This document shows positions 15,121 through 23,499 of a stretch of DNA of 24,962 nt, one piece after another; positions within the stretch are counted from its first letter, which is position 1, and every line of letters begins with the position of its first letter. The notes beneath the pieces are model-generated. The model worked only from the letters and a program-made list of their open reading frames with translations. It did not search any database and had not been told where the DNA came from. Source of the DNA: JBHIDJ01 sp046760105 (GTDB lineage: Bacteria > Pseudomonadota > Gammaproteobacteria > Acidiferrobacterales > SPGG2); the NCBI GenBank assembly GCA_046760105.1, contig JBHIDJ010000038.1, positions 1 to 24,962 of the forward strand. Reading direction: 5' to 3'. Made by a program: the position numbers and the translations under genes.

Positions 15121-15235
15121 AGTAGCAAGTGTGAAGTGGCAAGCAGCAAGGACCGACACCAAAGCGCTGCGGCGTCAGCTAACATGAGTGCCCAAGGGTT
15201 TTTCTTGCTACTTGATACTTGCTACTTGCAACTCC
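15121..15235. repeat. Heptamer-period inverted tract E (TraB gene/metallopeptidase gap)
   Basis: The left arm (15121-15155) is AGTAGCA, AGTGTGA, AGTGGCA, AGCAGCA, AGGACCG. The right arm (15201-15235) is TTTCTTG, CTACTTG, ATACTTG, CTACTTG, CAACTCC. AGTAGCAAGT (15121-15130) is perfectly complementary to ACTTGCTACT (15217-15226). The tract starts 4 nt after the TraB-family stop codon. Confidence 0.85.
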
Positions 15236-15255
15236 TACCCGATATTCACTAGCCC

Positions 15256-15263
15256 AGAGGAAG
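15256..15263 (+). promoter_or_regulatory. Strong Shine-Dalgarno fixing an ATT start
   Basis: AGAGGAAG at 15256-15263 lies 6 nt before ATT at 15270. It is the best ribosome binding site near the metallopeptidase N-terminus. No ATG, GTG or TTG lies at the right distance in frame. Confidence 0.5.
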
Positions 15264-15269
15264 TTACCG

Positions 15270-16328
15270 ATTCGACAAAAAAATAAGAAGGCCAAAACAC
15301 CAAAACGTCAGAAGGGCACATACGCCTGGGTCTCGTGGCCAAACGAGAAGCTGCTCAAGATGCGTATCTGTGATCTTGGTCTACGCATCGAGGGCAGCGA
15401 ACTGCAAAAGCGAACCGCACGTCTTCACAAAGAACTTCGTGAGCGCGGGCTCATGTTCCGACCACACTTTTGGTTGTCGGATGAGTGGTTCTGCCCAGAC
15501 GGCATCCCGGGCATTGCCATTCCGTTCTTTCTGGCGCATCCGCGACTAAGAGAGCTCGAGCAGCGCCACATGCTCGATGTTGAAGGCGGAACCGAGAACG
15601 ATTGCATGAAATTACTACGCCACGAGACCGGTCACGCGATCGTCAATGCCTACCAAGTTCATCGCAAGCGCGGTTGGCGGCACCATTTTGGCAAAGCGAG
15701 TGTAAAATATCCCGATACGTACTTACCCCGTCCCTACAGCAAACGCTTTGTGATTCACCTTGAGCATTGGTATGCGCAAAGCCACCCGCATGAGGACTGG
15801 GCAGAAACCTTCGCCGTGTGGTTGGCGCCCAATTTTGACTGGCGTAAGCGGTATCAGGGATGGCGCGCGTTAAAGAAGCTCGAGTACGTAGACCAGTTAA
15901 TGGGCGAGATAGGGTCACAGCGTCCGCGTATCACGACGCGAAGAACAGAACACCCAGCGCGGTTGATCCGTTTAACGTTGCGCGAATACTACCGGAAAAA
16001 GCAAGCGCGCTACGGGACCAACTCTCCAGAGTTTTACGACCGTGATCTGCGTCGGTTGTTTTCCGACAAAACAGAGCACAAAACCAATGAAAAGGCTTCC
16101 CGCTATATCCGTAGGGTACGGATGGAGGTCATGGATATTGTTTCGAGATGGACAGCGGAATACAACTACCGCATTAACGAGGTGCTCAACGATATGATAC
16201 GCCGGTGCGACGAGCTCGATCTGCACGTCGCTCAAGACGACGAATCAATGAAGCTGCAAATTGTCACCTGTGTCACGACGCTCGTCATGCATCAGCTACA
16301 CAGTGGCGGATTTCACGTCTCGATATGA
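15270..16328 (+). CDS. Putative zinc-binding metallopeptidase
   Basis: This is a predicted soluble zinc peptidase of about 352 residues. The zinc motif HETGH (His118, Glu119, His122 counting from the ATT) is followed by HPHEDWAETFAVWLAP near residue 172, which supplies the likely third ligand, as in the putative zinc-binding metallopeptidase family. The conserved FRPHFWLSDEWFCPDGIPGIAIPFFLAHPRL block precedes it. The C-terminal third is helical and charged. Start choice: AGAGGAAG is ideally spaced from ATT 15270, and translation from there keeps the conserved basic N-terminus and WVSWPNEKLL. Alternatives are TTG 15219 (inside tract E, no ribosome site) and ATG 15360, which would drop the conserved segment. 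It overlaps the ATP-grasp gene by ATGA, so the two are translationally coupled. Substrate is unknown. Confidence 0.8.
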   Translation: MRQKNKKAKTPKRQKGTYAWVSWPNEKLLKMRICDLGLRIEGSELQKRTARLHKELRERGLMFRPHFWLSDEWFCPDGIPGIAIPFFLAHPRLRELEQRHMLDVEGGTENDCMKLLRHETGHAIVNAYQVHRKRGWRHHFGKASVKYPDTYLPRPYSKRFVIHLEHWYAQSHPHEDWAETFAVWLAPNFDWRKRYQGWRALKKLEYVDQLMGEIGSQRPRITTRRTEHPARLIRLTLREYYRKKQARYGTNSPEFYDRDLRRLFSDKTEHKTNEKASRYIRRVRMEVMDIVSRWTAEYNYRINEVLNDMIRRCDELDLHVAQDDESMKLQIVTCVTTLVMHQLHSGGFHVSI

Positions 16329-17347
16329 GAAAACTCCGGATCATGATGCTGGTTCACAGCACCTTGGTACCGCCCGAGGATCTGGTGGACGAGGATGATC
16401 CACGAATGCAGGAATATGAGACGGAATACGATGTCAAGTCAGCACTTCTCAGCCTCGGACACGATGTAAAGGTCGTTGGCGTATATGACGATATCGCGCC
16501 GATCCGCCGTACGATCGACACGTGGAAACCGCACATAGCCTTCAACTTAATCGAAGATTTTGCCGGCCAGGGCGCATTCGACTACTATGTCGTGAGCTAC
16601 CTCGAGATGATGAGTGTTCCATACACGGGCTGTAATCCACGCGGACTGCTGCTCGCTCGGGACAAGGCGCTTTCAAAAAAGCTTTTGACCTACCACCGTA
16701 TCCATGTGCCTGATTTCGTGGTGTTTCCCAAGGACAAGAAATTGAAGGTGTCGCGTCGTTTACGCTACCCCATGATCGTGAAGTCCTTGCTGGAGGAGGG
16801 TTCGGTCGGGATTGCCCAGGCCTCCTATGTGGAAAACGAAGATCAACTGCGTGAGCGCGTGAACTTGATTCACGACAAGACGGAGGGTGACGCGATTGCC
16901 GAGCAGTATATCGACGGTCGTGAGCTTTATGTGACTGTCGTGGGCAATGAAAGACTGGACGTCTATCCGATTCGTGAGCTTGTGTTCAAAAAAGCCAACG
17001 CCAGCCTAGCACGAATGGCCACCTATAAGGTCAAGTGGGACTATGAATACCGCGAGCGCTGGGGCATCGATTATCAATTTGCGTGGAATCTGCCAGCTGG
17101 CCTTTCCGAGCGTATCCCCAAGCTATGCAAACGTATCTATCGAATACTAGAGCTGAGCGGGTACGCGCGGTTGGACCTGCGTCTCGATGGCAACGGGCAA
17201 GTCTACGTACTCGAGGCCAACCCCAATCCTGCCATCTCCCAATACGAGGAGTGTTCGCTGGCAGCAGAAAAGGCCGGGCTAAATTACCCAGCGTTTATAC
17301 AGCGTATCGTCAACCTGGGACTCGCCGCCAAGCGTACAACGGTCTGA
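16325..17347 (+). CDS. ATP-grasp ligase, D-alanine-D-alanine ligase-like
   Basis: This is a 340-residue ATP-grasp enzyme expected to join a carboxylate to an amine through an acyl phosphate. Visible elements are the N-terminal Rossmann-like domain with LGHDVKVVGVYDD and FNLIEDFAGQGAFDYY, the ARDKALSKKLL lysine (Lys114), and the ATP-binding lysine in YPMIVKSLLEEGSVGI (Lys153). Further along are the adenine region AEQYIDGRELYV, and the metal ligands Asp284, Glu297 and Asn299 in ARLDLRLDGNGQVYVLEANPNPAIS. It differs from true Ddl in its N-terminal half and is not near cell-division genes, so cell-wall synthesis is not implied. The ATG overlaps the metallopeptidase TGA, which implies a shared function, perhaps making and trimming a peptide or amide product. 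Confidence 0.88.
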   Translation: MRKLRIMMLVHSTLVPPEDLVDEDDPRMQEYETEYDVKSALLSLGHDVKVVGVYDDIAPIRRTIDTWKPHIAFNLIEDFAGQGAFDYYVVSYLEMMSVPYTGCNPRGLLLARDKALSKKLLTYHRIHVPDFVVFPKDKKLKVSRRLRYPMIVKSLLEEGSVGIAQASYVENEDQLRERVNLIHDKTEGDAIAEQYIDGRELYVTVVGNERLDVYPIRELVFKKANASLARMATYKVKWDYEYRERWGIDYQFAWNLPAGLSERIPKLCKRIYRILELSGYARLDLRLDGNGQVYVLEANPNPAISQYEECSLAAEKAGLNYPAFIQRIVNLGLAAKRTTV

Positions 17348-17510
17348 ACCGCGCCCCCGGGCTCAGATACTGCTCAATAAAACAAGTATTTAGCGTTAAA
17401 TTTCGGTAAACTCGCAACCGATCGAAACGATTTTACTTTAATAGTAGTTGAGGCCCTTCTGATGCAGACGCGCGGTGGCAAGCCGGCTGCGCGTGTTAGC
17501 CAAGAGAGTG

Positions 17511-20500
17511 ATGAACCAGGCGCGTATCAACAGACTCACGGCGCTCCTAAAGCAACGTATCCTACTACTGGACGGTGCCATGGGCACCGTTATCCAGGGT
17601 TACAGCCTGGATGAACAGGACTACCGCGGGGAACGCTTTGCCGATCACGCCTGTGCGCTCAAGGGCAACAACGACCTGCTGTCTCTGATGCAACCGCACA
17701 TCATAAGTGCCATTCACACCGCCTTCCTCGAGGCCGGCGCTGACATTGTGGAAACCAACACCTTCAATTCCACCGCCATCTCGCAGGCCGACTATGGGAT
17801 GACCAACCTGGTATACGAGCTCAATGCCACCGGCGCGCGCATTGCCCGTGCGGCCGCCGACGCCATCGAGACGCAAACACCAGATAAGCCGCGCTTTGTC
17901 GCCGGTGTGCTCGGGCCCACAAACCGTACCGCCTCGATCTCACCGGATGTCAACAACCCGGATTTTCGCAATATCACGTTTGATGAGCTCGTCCGTGCTT
18001 ATCGTGAGGCCGTGCGCGGACTGCTTGACGGCGGCGTCGATTTGCTTCTGGTGGAAACGGTGTTCGATACCCTCAATTGCAAGGCCGCCTTGTTTGCAAT
18101 TGACGAGTATTGCGTCGACATGAGGATAAGCGTCCCTATCATGATCTCGGGCACTATTACCGATGCCAGCGGGCGTACGCTGACAGGCCAAACCACCGAG
18201 GCATTCTGGAATTCGGTGTCGCATGCGCGACCTCTCATCATGGGGCTCAACTGTGCCTTGGGTGCCAAGGAGCTGCGGCCTTATGTGAAGGAGCTGTCGC
18301 GGGTTGCGAATACTTATGTGAGTGTGCACCCGAATGCGGGGCTACCCAATGAGTTCGGCGGCTACGATGACACACCGGAATACATGGCGGAGGTCTTGCA
18401 AGAGTTTGCCGCAAGCGGCTTCCTAAACGTCGTCGGGGGCTGCTGTGGCACCACGCCGGCGCACATCAAGGCCATTGCCGAAGCGGTAAAAGATATACAA
18501 CCGCGCAAGATTCCGCAGCTAGAGTCAAAGTGCCGGCTTGCGGGTTTGGAGCCGCTGAATATCGGCCCCGACAGCACGTTCGTTAACGTGGGCGAACGCA
18601 CCAATGTTACCGGCTCTGCGCGCTTCGCCAAGCTACTCAAGGCGGAAGACTACGAAGGTGCACTAGAAGTCGCCCGCAGCCAGGTGGAAAACGGCGCACA
18701 GATGATTGATGTCAACATGGATGAGGGGCTGCTCGACTCGGAGCAGTTGATGGCGCAGTTTCTCAACCTCGTCGCCGCGGAACCAGACATCTGTCGAGTG
18801 CCGGTCATGATCGATTCCTCTAAATGGTCTGTGCTTGAGGCTGGACTCAAGTGTGTACAGGGCAAATCGGTCATCAACTCTATCAGCCTTAAAGAAGGCG
18901 AAGAAAAGTTTGTTGAACAGGCGCGCTTGGTTCACCGCTATGGCGCCGCGCTAATCGTCATGGCGTTTGACGAACAAGGACAGGCGGAAACCACTGAACG
19001 CAAAGTAGAAATCTGCCGACGTTGCTACCAAATTCTCACCGACAAGGTAGGGTTTCCGCCAGGGGATATTATCTTCGATCCTAACATCTTCGCCATCGCC
19101 ACCGGCATCGATGAGCATAACGACTACGCCGTAACGTACATTGAAGCGACGCGGCGAATCAAAAACACCTTACCGCACATGAAGGTCAGCGGCGGCGTGA
19201 GCAATGTGTCGTTCTCGTTTCGCGGTAATAACCCGGTGCGCGAGGCGATCCATTCGGTGTTCCTGTATCACGCGATCAGTGCCGGTATGGACATGGGGAT
19301 CGTCAATGCCGGGCAATTGGCAGTCTACGACGAGATCCCAGCGGAGCTACGCGAACGCGTGGAAGACGTGGTGCTCAACCGCCGCCAGGATGCGACCGAC
19401 CGTCTGCTGGAGTTCGCCGAAGCTTTCAAAGGGCATGGCGCCAAGAGCAAAGCGGACGATCTAGCGTGGCGCCAGTGCCCGGTCGAAGAGCGCCTGAGTC
19501 ACGCCCTCGTCAAGGGTATCGCTGATTACATAGAGCAAGACACAGAAGAGGCACGGCAAAAGTACGATCGCCCGTTGCAAGTGATCGAAGAACCGCTCAT
19601 GGACGGTATGAATGTGGTAGGCGATCTCTTCGGGGCGGGCAAGATGTTTCTTCCGCAGGTAGTAAAGAGTGCACGTGTGATGAAAAAAGCGGTGGCCTAT
19701 CTATTGCCGTTTCTCGAAGCAGAAAAGGGTGGAGCCGGCGCGCCGCGCTCACACGGCAAGATTGTACTGGCAACGGTAAAAGGTGATGTCCATGACATCG
19801 GCAAAAACATCGTCGACGTCGTGCTTCAATGCAATAACTTCGAGACGATCAATCTCGGTGTCATGGTACCCGCGGAAAAGATCCTGGACACAGCGCGCGA
19901 GGAAAACGCAGATATTATCGGACTCTCGGGTCTGATCACACCGTCTCTCGAGGAAATGGTCAATGTCGGCAACGAAATGGAGCGGCAAGGCTTTGATGTA
20001 CCGCTATTAATAGGCGGTGCCACGACCTCACGCGTGCACACCGCTGTCAAGATCGCCCCGAGCTATCACGCGCCGACGATATGGGTCAAAGACGCGTCGC
20101 GGGCAGTGGGTGTCGTCTCGAAACTGATGAGCCGGGAGCTGCGTGCCGAACTCGTGCAAAAAATCCAGGACGAGTATGAAGAAGTACGCGCGCGCCACAA
20201 AGGCAAGAAAGCGAAGGTCCCGATGCTGACACTTGCCGAGGCCCGTGGCAACAAGACCCCGATCCATTGGAACACCTACACCCCGCCCGTACCTGCATTC
20301 ACTGGCATTAAGACCTTTGCCGACTACGACCTGGGCGAGTTGCATCAATATATAGATTGGACCCCCTTCTTCTACGTCTGGGAGTTTTCCGGGCGCTACC
20401 CGGCAATCCTAAAAGACCCCAAGGTCGGCGAGGAAGCAACCCGCCTGTTTCACGATGCACAAGAACTGCTTGAGAAAATCATTGACGCCAAACTGCTCAG

Positions 20501-21275
20501 GGCGCGGGCGGTGATTGGACTGTTTCCAGCCAACGGCGTGAATGACGACGACATCGAGATCTACACCGACGATTCGCGCAGCCAAATACGCATGATCATG
20601 CACACCCTGCGCCAGCAAAACGAAAAGCCACCGGGACGCCCCAATCAAGCGCTAGCGGATTTGATTGCGCCCAAGGATACCGGTGTAGCGGATTACATCG
20701 GTATTTTCGCCGTTACTGCAGGTCTGGGAATAGACGCAGTGGTGCAGCGATTTGAAAAGGACCATGATGACTATAACGCGATCATGATCAAGGCGTTGGC
20801 GGATCGTCTGGCCGAAGCATTGGCCGAGCGTATGCACGAGCGCGTGCGCAGGGAGTTTTGGGGATACGCGAAAGACGAAACGCTGGATAAGCCAGCATTG
20901 ATCAGAGAAGAATATTATGGGATCCGCCCTGCACCGGGTTATCCGGCATGTCCCGACCATACGGAAAAACGCTTGCTGTTCGACCTGATCGATGCGGAGA
21001 CAAATGCGTCGGTTCGGCTGACCGAGAATTTTGCCATGCTGCCTGCCGCCACCGTGAGTGGACTGTACTTTTCTCACCCGCAATCAAAATATTTCGCCGT
21101 TGGGGCAATTGACCGCGACCAGGTCATCGACTACGCCCGGCGTAAGCAGATGACCGTCGCCGCAGTCGAAAAGTGGCTGGCGCCGAACCTCGCCTATGAG
21201 CCGCAAAGGCGTCCCGCTGAGCCAAACGGCGACCAACGGCGGTTAGTCGCATCCAGGTCGGCACGATCGGGCTAG
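17511..21275 (+). CDS. metH: Cobalamin-dependent methionine synthase
   Basis: The enzyme transfers the methyl group of 5-methyltetrahydrofolate to homocysteine through methylcobalamin. At 1254 residues it carries all four modules. The homocysteine domain has zinc cysteines Cys248 (GLNCALGAKELRP) and Cys311/Cys312 (VGGCCGTTPAHI). The pterin domain has NVGERTNVTGSARF and MIDVNMDEG. The B12 domain has DVHDIGKN with the axial His761, SGLITPSLEEM and IGGATTSRVHTA. The reactivation domain has the S-adenosylmethionine-binding GYPACPDHTEK near residue 1145 and a C-terminal alanine/histidine-rich end. ATG 17511 is chosen for its GAGAG-type ribosome site and the usual family N-terminus. GTG 17508 and an upstream GTG 17475 are in frame. 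No cobalamin or SAM/SAH riboswitch is apparent in the 163-nt upstream gap. Confidence 0.97.
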   Translation: MNQARINRLTALLKQRILLLDGAMGTVIQGYSLDEQDYRGERFADHACALKGNNDLLSLMQPHIISAIHTAFLEAGADIVETNTFNSTAISQADYGMTNLVYELNATGARIARAAADAIETQTPDKPRFVAGVLGPTNRTASISPDVNNPDFRNITFDELVRAYREAVRGLLDGGVDLLLVETVFDTLNCKAALFAIDEYCVDMRISVPIMISGTITDASGRTLTGQTTEAFWNSVSHARPLIMGLNCALGAKELRPYVKELSRVANTYVSVHPNAGLPNEFGGYDDTPEYMAEVLQEFAASGFLNVVGGCCGTTPAHIKAIAEAVKDIQPRKIPQLESKCRLAGLEPLNIGPDSTFVNVGERTNVTGSARFAKLLKAEDYEGALEVARSQVENGAQMIDVNMDEGLLDSEQLMAQFLNLVAAEPDICRVPVMIDSSKWSVLEAGLKCVQGKSVINSISLKEGEEKFVEQARLVHRYGAALIVMAFDEQGQAETTERKVEICRRCYQILTDKVGFPPGDIIFDPNIFAIATGIDEHNDYAVTYIEATRRIKNTLPHMKVSGGVSNVSFSFRGNNPVREAIHSVFLYHAISAGMDMGIVNAGQLAVYDEIPAELRERVEDVVLNRRQDATDRLLEFAEAFKGHGAKSKADDLAWRQCPVEERLSHALVKGIADYIEQDTEEARQKYDRPLQVIEEPLMDGMNVVGDLFGAGKMFLPQVVKSARVMKKAVAYLLPFLEAEKGGAGAPRSHGKIVLATVKGDVHDIGKNIVDVVLQCNNFETINLGVMVPAEKILDTAREENADIIGLSGLITPSLEEMVNVGNEMERQGFDVPLLIGGATTSRVHTAVKIAPSYHAPTIWVKDASRAVGVVSKLMSRELRAELVQKIQDEYEEVRARHKGKKAKVPMLTLAEARGNKTPIHWNTYTPPVPAFTGIKTFADYDLGELHQYIDWTPFFYVWEFSGRYPAILKDPKVGEEATRLFHDAQELLEKIIDAKLLRARAVIGLFPANGVNDDDIEIYTDDSRSQIRMIMHTLRQQNEKPPGRPNQALADLIAPKDTGVADYIGIFAVTAGLGIDAVVQRFEKDHDDYNAIMIKALADRLAEALAERMHERVRREFWGYAKDETLDKPALIREEYYGIRPAPGYPACPDHTEKRLLFDLIDAETNASVRLTENFAMLPAATVSGLYFSHPQSKYFAVGAIDRDQVIDYARRKQMTVAAVEKWLAPNLAYEPQRRPAEPNGDQRRLVASRSARSG

Positions 21276-21308
21276 TGCCAAATGACGCCGGCCCCGGCAT
21301 GCTGGCAC
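21275..21308. other. Stem-loop at the metH stop codon
   Basis: GTGCCA (21275-21280) pairs with TGGCAC (21303-21308). Inside, GCCG (21287-21290) pairs with CGGC (21295-21298). No T-run follows, so any termination would be non-canonical. It could instead protect the metH mRNA end. Confidence 0.35.
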
Positions 21309-21348
21309 CATAGACGCCTGGCAGGCACGGCGGTATCCTGAAGATGTC

Positions 21349-22359
21349 ATGTTGGCCGTAAACCCCTCCGTTGCACCCGATCCGCGCTTCGTTCTCGAGC
21401 GCTACGAACCCGCGTACATGCAGCTCTATCGCGAGGGCAAGCTCGCGGCGCGCGTCGCAGCCGCGCTTGAAGAACTCGCCGATTGCTGTGCCTGCCCGCG
21501 CAACTGCCACGTAGACCGCCTTAAGGACGAAAAACGCGTGTGCAACACCGGCCGCCATGCAATCGTCTCAAGCGCGTTTCCGCATTTCGGCGAGGAGGAC
21601 TGCCTTCGCGGTTGGCAAGGCTCCGGTACTATCTTCTTTGGGCTGTGCAATCTACGCTGCGTGTTTTGCCAAAACTGGGATATATCACAACAAAAGGCGG
21701 GCAAAGAGTACACAGCAGAAGAGATTGCCGGGCTCATGCTAGCGCTACAAGAGCGCGGCTGCCACAACATCAACTTTGTGACCCCGGAGCATGTGGCGCC
21801 GCAAGTCATCGAGGCGATAGCGGCTGCCGTGCCCGCTGGTTTGCACCTGCCGATCGTGTATAACACCAGCGCTTATGATGCGCTATCGTCGCTCAGACTG
21901 CTTGACGGTCTGGTAGATATCTACATGCCTGACTTCAAATTCTGGCACAAAGAGAGTGCACGACGGCTCGCGAAGGCGAAGGACTATCCCGAGCATGCGC
22001 GGGAAGCGATCCTGGAGATGCACCGCCAAGTGGGCGAGCTCACATTCGGCAAGGACGGACTGGCCAAGCGTGGACTTCTCGTACGCCACCTGGTCATGCC
22101 GAGCCAAGAAGACGAAGCGGGTGCGATTTTTGAATGGTTAGCACGTGAAATATCGCCGGACACCTATGTCAATATTATGGGGCAGTATCGTCCCGAATAT
22201 CAGGTCGGTGGTATCACTGACAACAGGCAACAAAAATATGCGGACATCAATCGTAAGCCTGAGTCCAAAGAAATGGAAGTAGCCTATACGGCCGCCCGCC
22301 AGGCAGGGCTATGGCGTTTCGACGAGCGTGGCTCGGCGTTGCGCCTGTTATTGCGGTAG
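21349..22359 (+). CDS. Radical SAM protein, PflX / pyruvate-formate-lyase-activase-like
   Basis: This 336-residue radical S-adenosylmethionine enzyme has the canonical cluster motif CNLRCVFCQNW (Cys100, Cys104, Cys107). A second cysteine cluster lies near the N-terminus (CCACPRNC around residues 46-53, plus Cys65 in RVCNTGRHA) and may bind metal or another cluster. The FVTPEHVAPQV, YNTSAYD, DIYMPDFKFW and NIMGQYRPEY segments fit the COG1313 (PflX) group, whose substrate is unknown. No glycyl-radical enzyme is nearby, so an activase role is not supported by context. ATG 21349 is used. An ATG at 21344 is in another frame. The ribosome binding site is weak. Its 3' end is followed by two small hairpins. 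Confidence 0.9.
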   Translation: MLAVNPSVAPDPRFVLERYEPAYMQLYREGKLAARVAAALEELADCCACPRNCHVDRLKDEKRVCNTGRHAIVSSAFPHFGEEDCLRGWQGSGTIFFGLCNLRCVFCQNWDISQQKAGKEYTAEEIAGLMLALQERGCHNINFVTPEHVAPQVIEAIAAAVPAGLHLPIVYNTSAYDALSSLRLLDGLVDIYMPDFKFWHKESARRLAKAKDYPEHAREAILEMHRQVGELTFGKDGLAKRGLLVRHLVMPSQEDEAGAIFEWLAREISPDTYVNIMGQYRPEYQVGGITDNRQQKYADINRKPESKEMEVAYTAARQAGLWRFDERGSALRLLLR

Positions 22360-22366
22360 CCGCTTG

Positions 22367-22400
22367 CCGAACCTCCGTTCGGTATCGCAGCGTATGCTGC
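22367..22400. other. Two adjacent hairpins after the radical SAM gene
   Basis: CCGAAC/GTTCGG (22367-22382, loop CTCC) and GCAGC/GCTGC (22387-22400, loop GTAT) stand side by side 8 nt after the stop codon. The second is followed by AAAAAA instead of T, so neither is a standard plus-strand terminator. Confidence 0.4.
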
Positions 22401-22486
22401 AAAAAATATGATAGGCTTTTGAATCGACTGCTGGCGTCCGACGACGCCTCATTAGCCCCACCACTAATAACGACGGAGGATCATAC

Positions 22487-23116
22487 ATGAAATTAACCAG
22501 TTCGAGGTTCGGTGATAATGAACCGATACCGAGCGCGTATGCTTTCTGTACGCCGGATCCTGCGAGTCACGTGACCCTATCCAACAATAGAAACCCCGCC
22601 TTCTCTTGGAACGACATTCCTGTCGGCACGAAATCGCTTGTGCTTATCTGTCACGACCGCGATGTGCCCAGTCAACCCGATGACGTAAACAAAGAAGGGC
22701 GTACGATCCCGGCCGATCTGCCGCGAGTGGACTTCTATCACTGGGTGTTGGTGGATCTTGCACCGAGCGTTACTGGCATCGAGGACGGTGAGTATTCAGA
22801 TGGCGTAACCGCGCGTGGCAAACATGGCCCTCTCGGTCCAGGCGGCACGCGTCAGGGTATCAACGACTATACGAACTGGTTTGCTGGCGACAAAGACATG
22901 GAGGGTAAGTATTTCGGATACGATGGTCCGTGCCCGCCGTGGAACGACACCATCGTGCACCATTATGTCTTCACGCTATATGCACTCGATGCTGATAGAT
23001 GTCCGCTGGAGGGTGAATTCACGGGTACGGATGTACGCGAGGCAATTGTCGGCCACATACTGGCTGAGGCGAGCATGATCGGCAAGTATAGCCTGAACCC
23101 AGACGTAAAGCCTTAG
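22487..23116 (+). CDS. PEBP family protein (YbhB/YbcL type)
   Basis: This 209-residue member of the phosphatidylethanolamine-binding / Raf-kinase-inhibitor-like family has an unclear bacterial role (ligand binding). The ligand-pocket segments are visible: NPAFSWNDIPVGTKSLVLICHDRDVP (about 37-62), DFYHWVLVDL (about 82-91), and GPCPPWNDTIVHHYVFTLYALD (about 146-167), with the usual conserved aspartate and histidines. It is slightly longer than YbhB because of an insertion around DVNKEGRTIPADLPR and another around GINDYTNWFAGDKDMEGKYFG. No signal peptide is seen, so it is probably cytoplasmic. ATG 22487 has GGAGGA 6 nt upstream, the best ribosome site in the window. Confidence 0.93.
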   Translation: MKLTSSRFGDNEPIPSAYAFCTPDPASHVTLSNNRNPAFSWNDIPVGTKSLVLICHDRDVPSQPDDVNKEGRTIPADLPRVDFYHWVLVDLAPSVTGIEDGEYSDGVTARGKHGPLGPGGTRQGINDYTNWFAGDKDMEGKYFGYDGPCPPWNDTIVHHYVFTLYALDADRCPLEGEFTGTDVREAIVGHILAEASMIGKYSLNPDVKP

Positions 23117-23149
23117 TCGCAGATCACACATTCGGCAGGAAACATAGCG

Positions 23150-23350
23150 ATGAAACTGGAGTATGATTTTATTGAAGACTCAATGGATGACACCACAAAT
23201 ATTCGCACCATGATGGAACAGGCTATGGTGCCTAACGAAGGCTGGTTAATACAGACCACGCTCTACACACCGCACCAGGTTACCGCGAATGTAACCTTTG
23301 TCCCGGATACGAACGCAAAGAACGCTCTGTTCGAGCCTGTGGTGCAGTAA
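23150..23350 (+). CDS. Small hypothetical protein, 66 residues
   Basis: A short acidic frame begins at ATG 23150, 33 nt after the PEBP gene, with AGGA about 10 nt upstream. The sequence (MKLEYDFIEDSMDDTTNIRT at the start, TPHQVTANVTFVPDT near the end) has no membrane segment and no motif I recognise. Position and ribosome site suggest cotranscription with the PEBP gene, but coding status is unproven. Confidence 0.45.
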   Translation: MKLEYDFIEDSMDDTTNIRTMMEQAMVPNEGWLIQTTLYTPHQVTANVTFVPDTNAKNALFEPVVQ

Positions 23351-23392
23351 CCTTCGTGATCTTATTCATGACACTCACGACCCCATACGCGC

Positions 23393-23443
23393 AGTGAAAG
23401 ATTTCACTAGTATGCAAGATGGCCATACGTGCACTGCTATAAT
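23393..23443 (+). promoter_or_regulatory. Extended -10 promoter with upstream palindrome
   Basis: TGCTATAAT (23435-23443) is a perfect extended -10 element with no good -35. About 27 nt upstream, AGTGAAA and TTTCACT (23393-23408) form a 7-bp dyad around GA, in the position expected for an activator or repressor site (about -42 to -57). It would drive the gene at 23500 with a leader of about 50 nt. Confidence 0.55.
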
Positions 23444-23499
23444 GAATAAATGTGGCCAAAATATAGTCTAAACCGTACAACTAGCAAAGGCACCTTGTG

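Noticed and set aside
16325..17347. Assignment as ddlA/ddlB
   Set aside because: The ATP-grasp half is Ddl-like, but the N-terminal half and the context (metallopeptidase, no mur/fts genes) do not support a true D-Ala-D-Ala ligase.
17348..17510. Riboswitch upstream of metH
   Set aside because: I looked for cobalamin box, SAM and SAH riboswitch cores and saw none. The gap is short and AT-rich.
20028..21083. Minus-strand frames inside metH
   Set aside because: They are shadows of a GC-rich coding sequence whose plus-strand product is a complete MetH.
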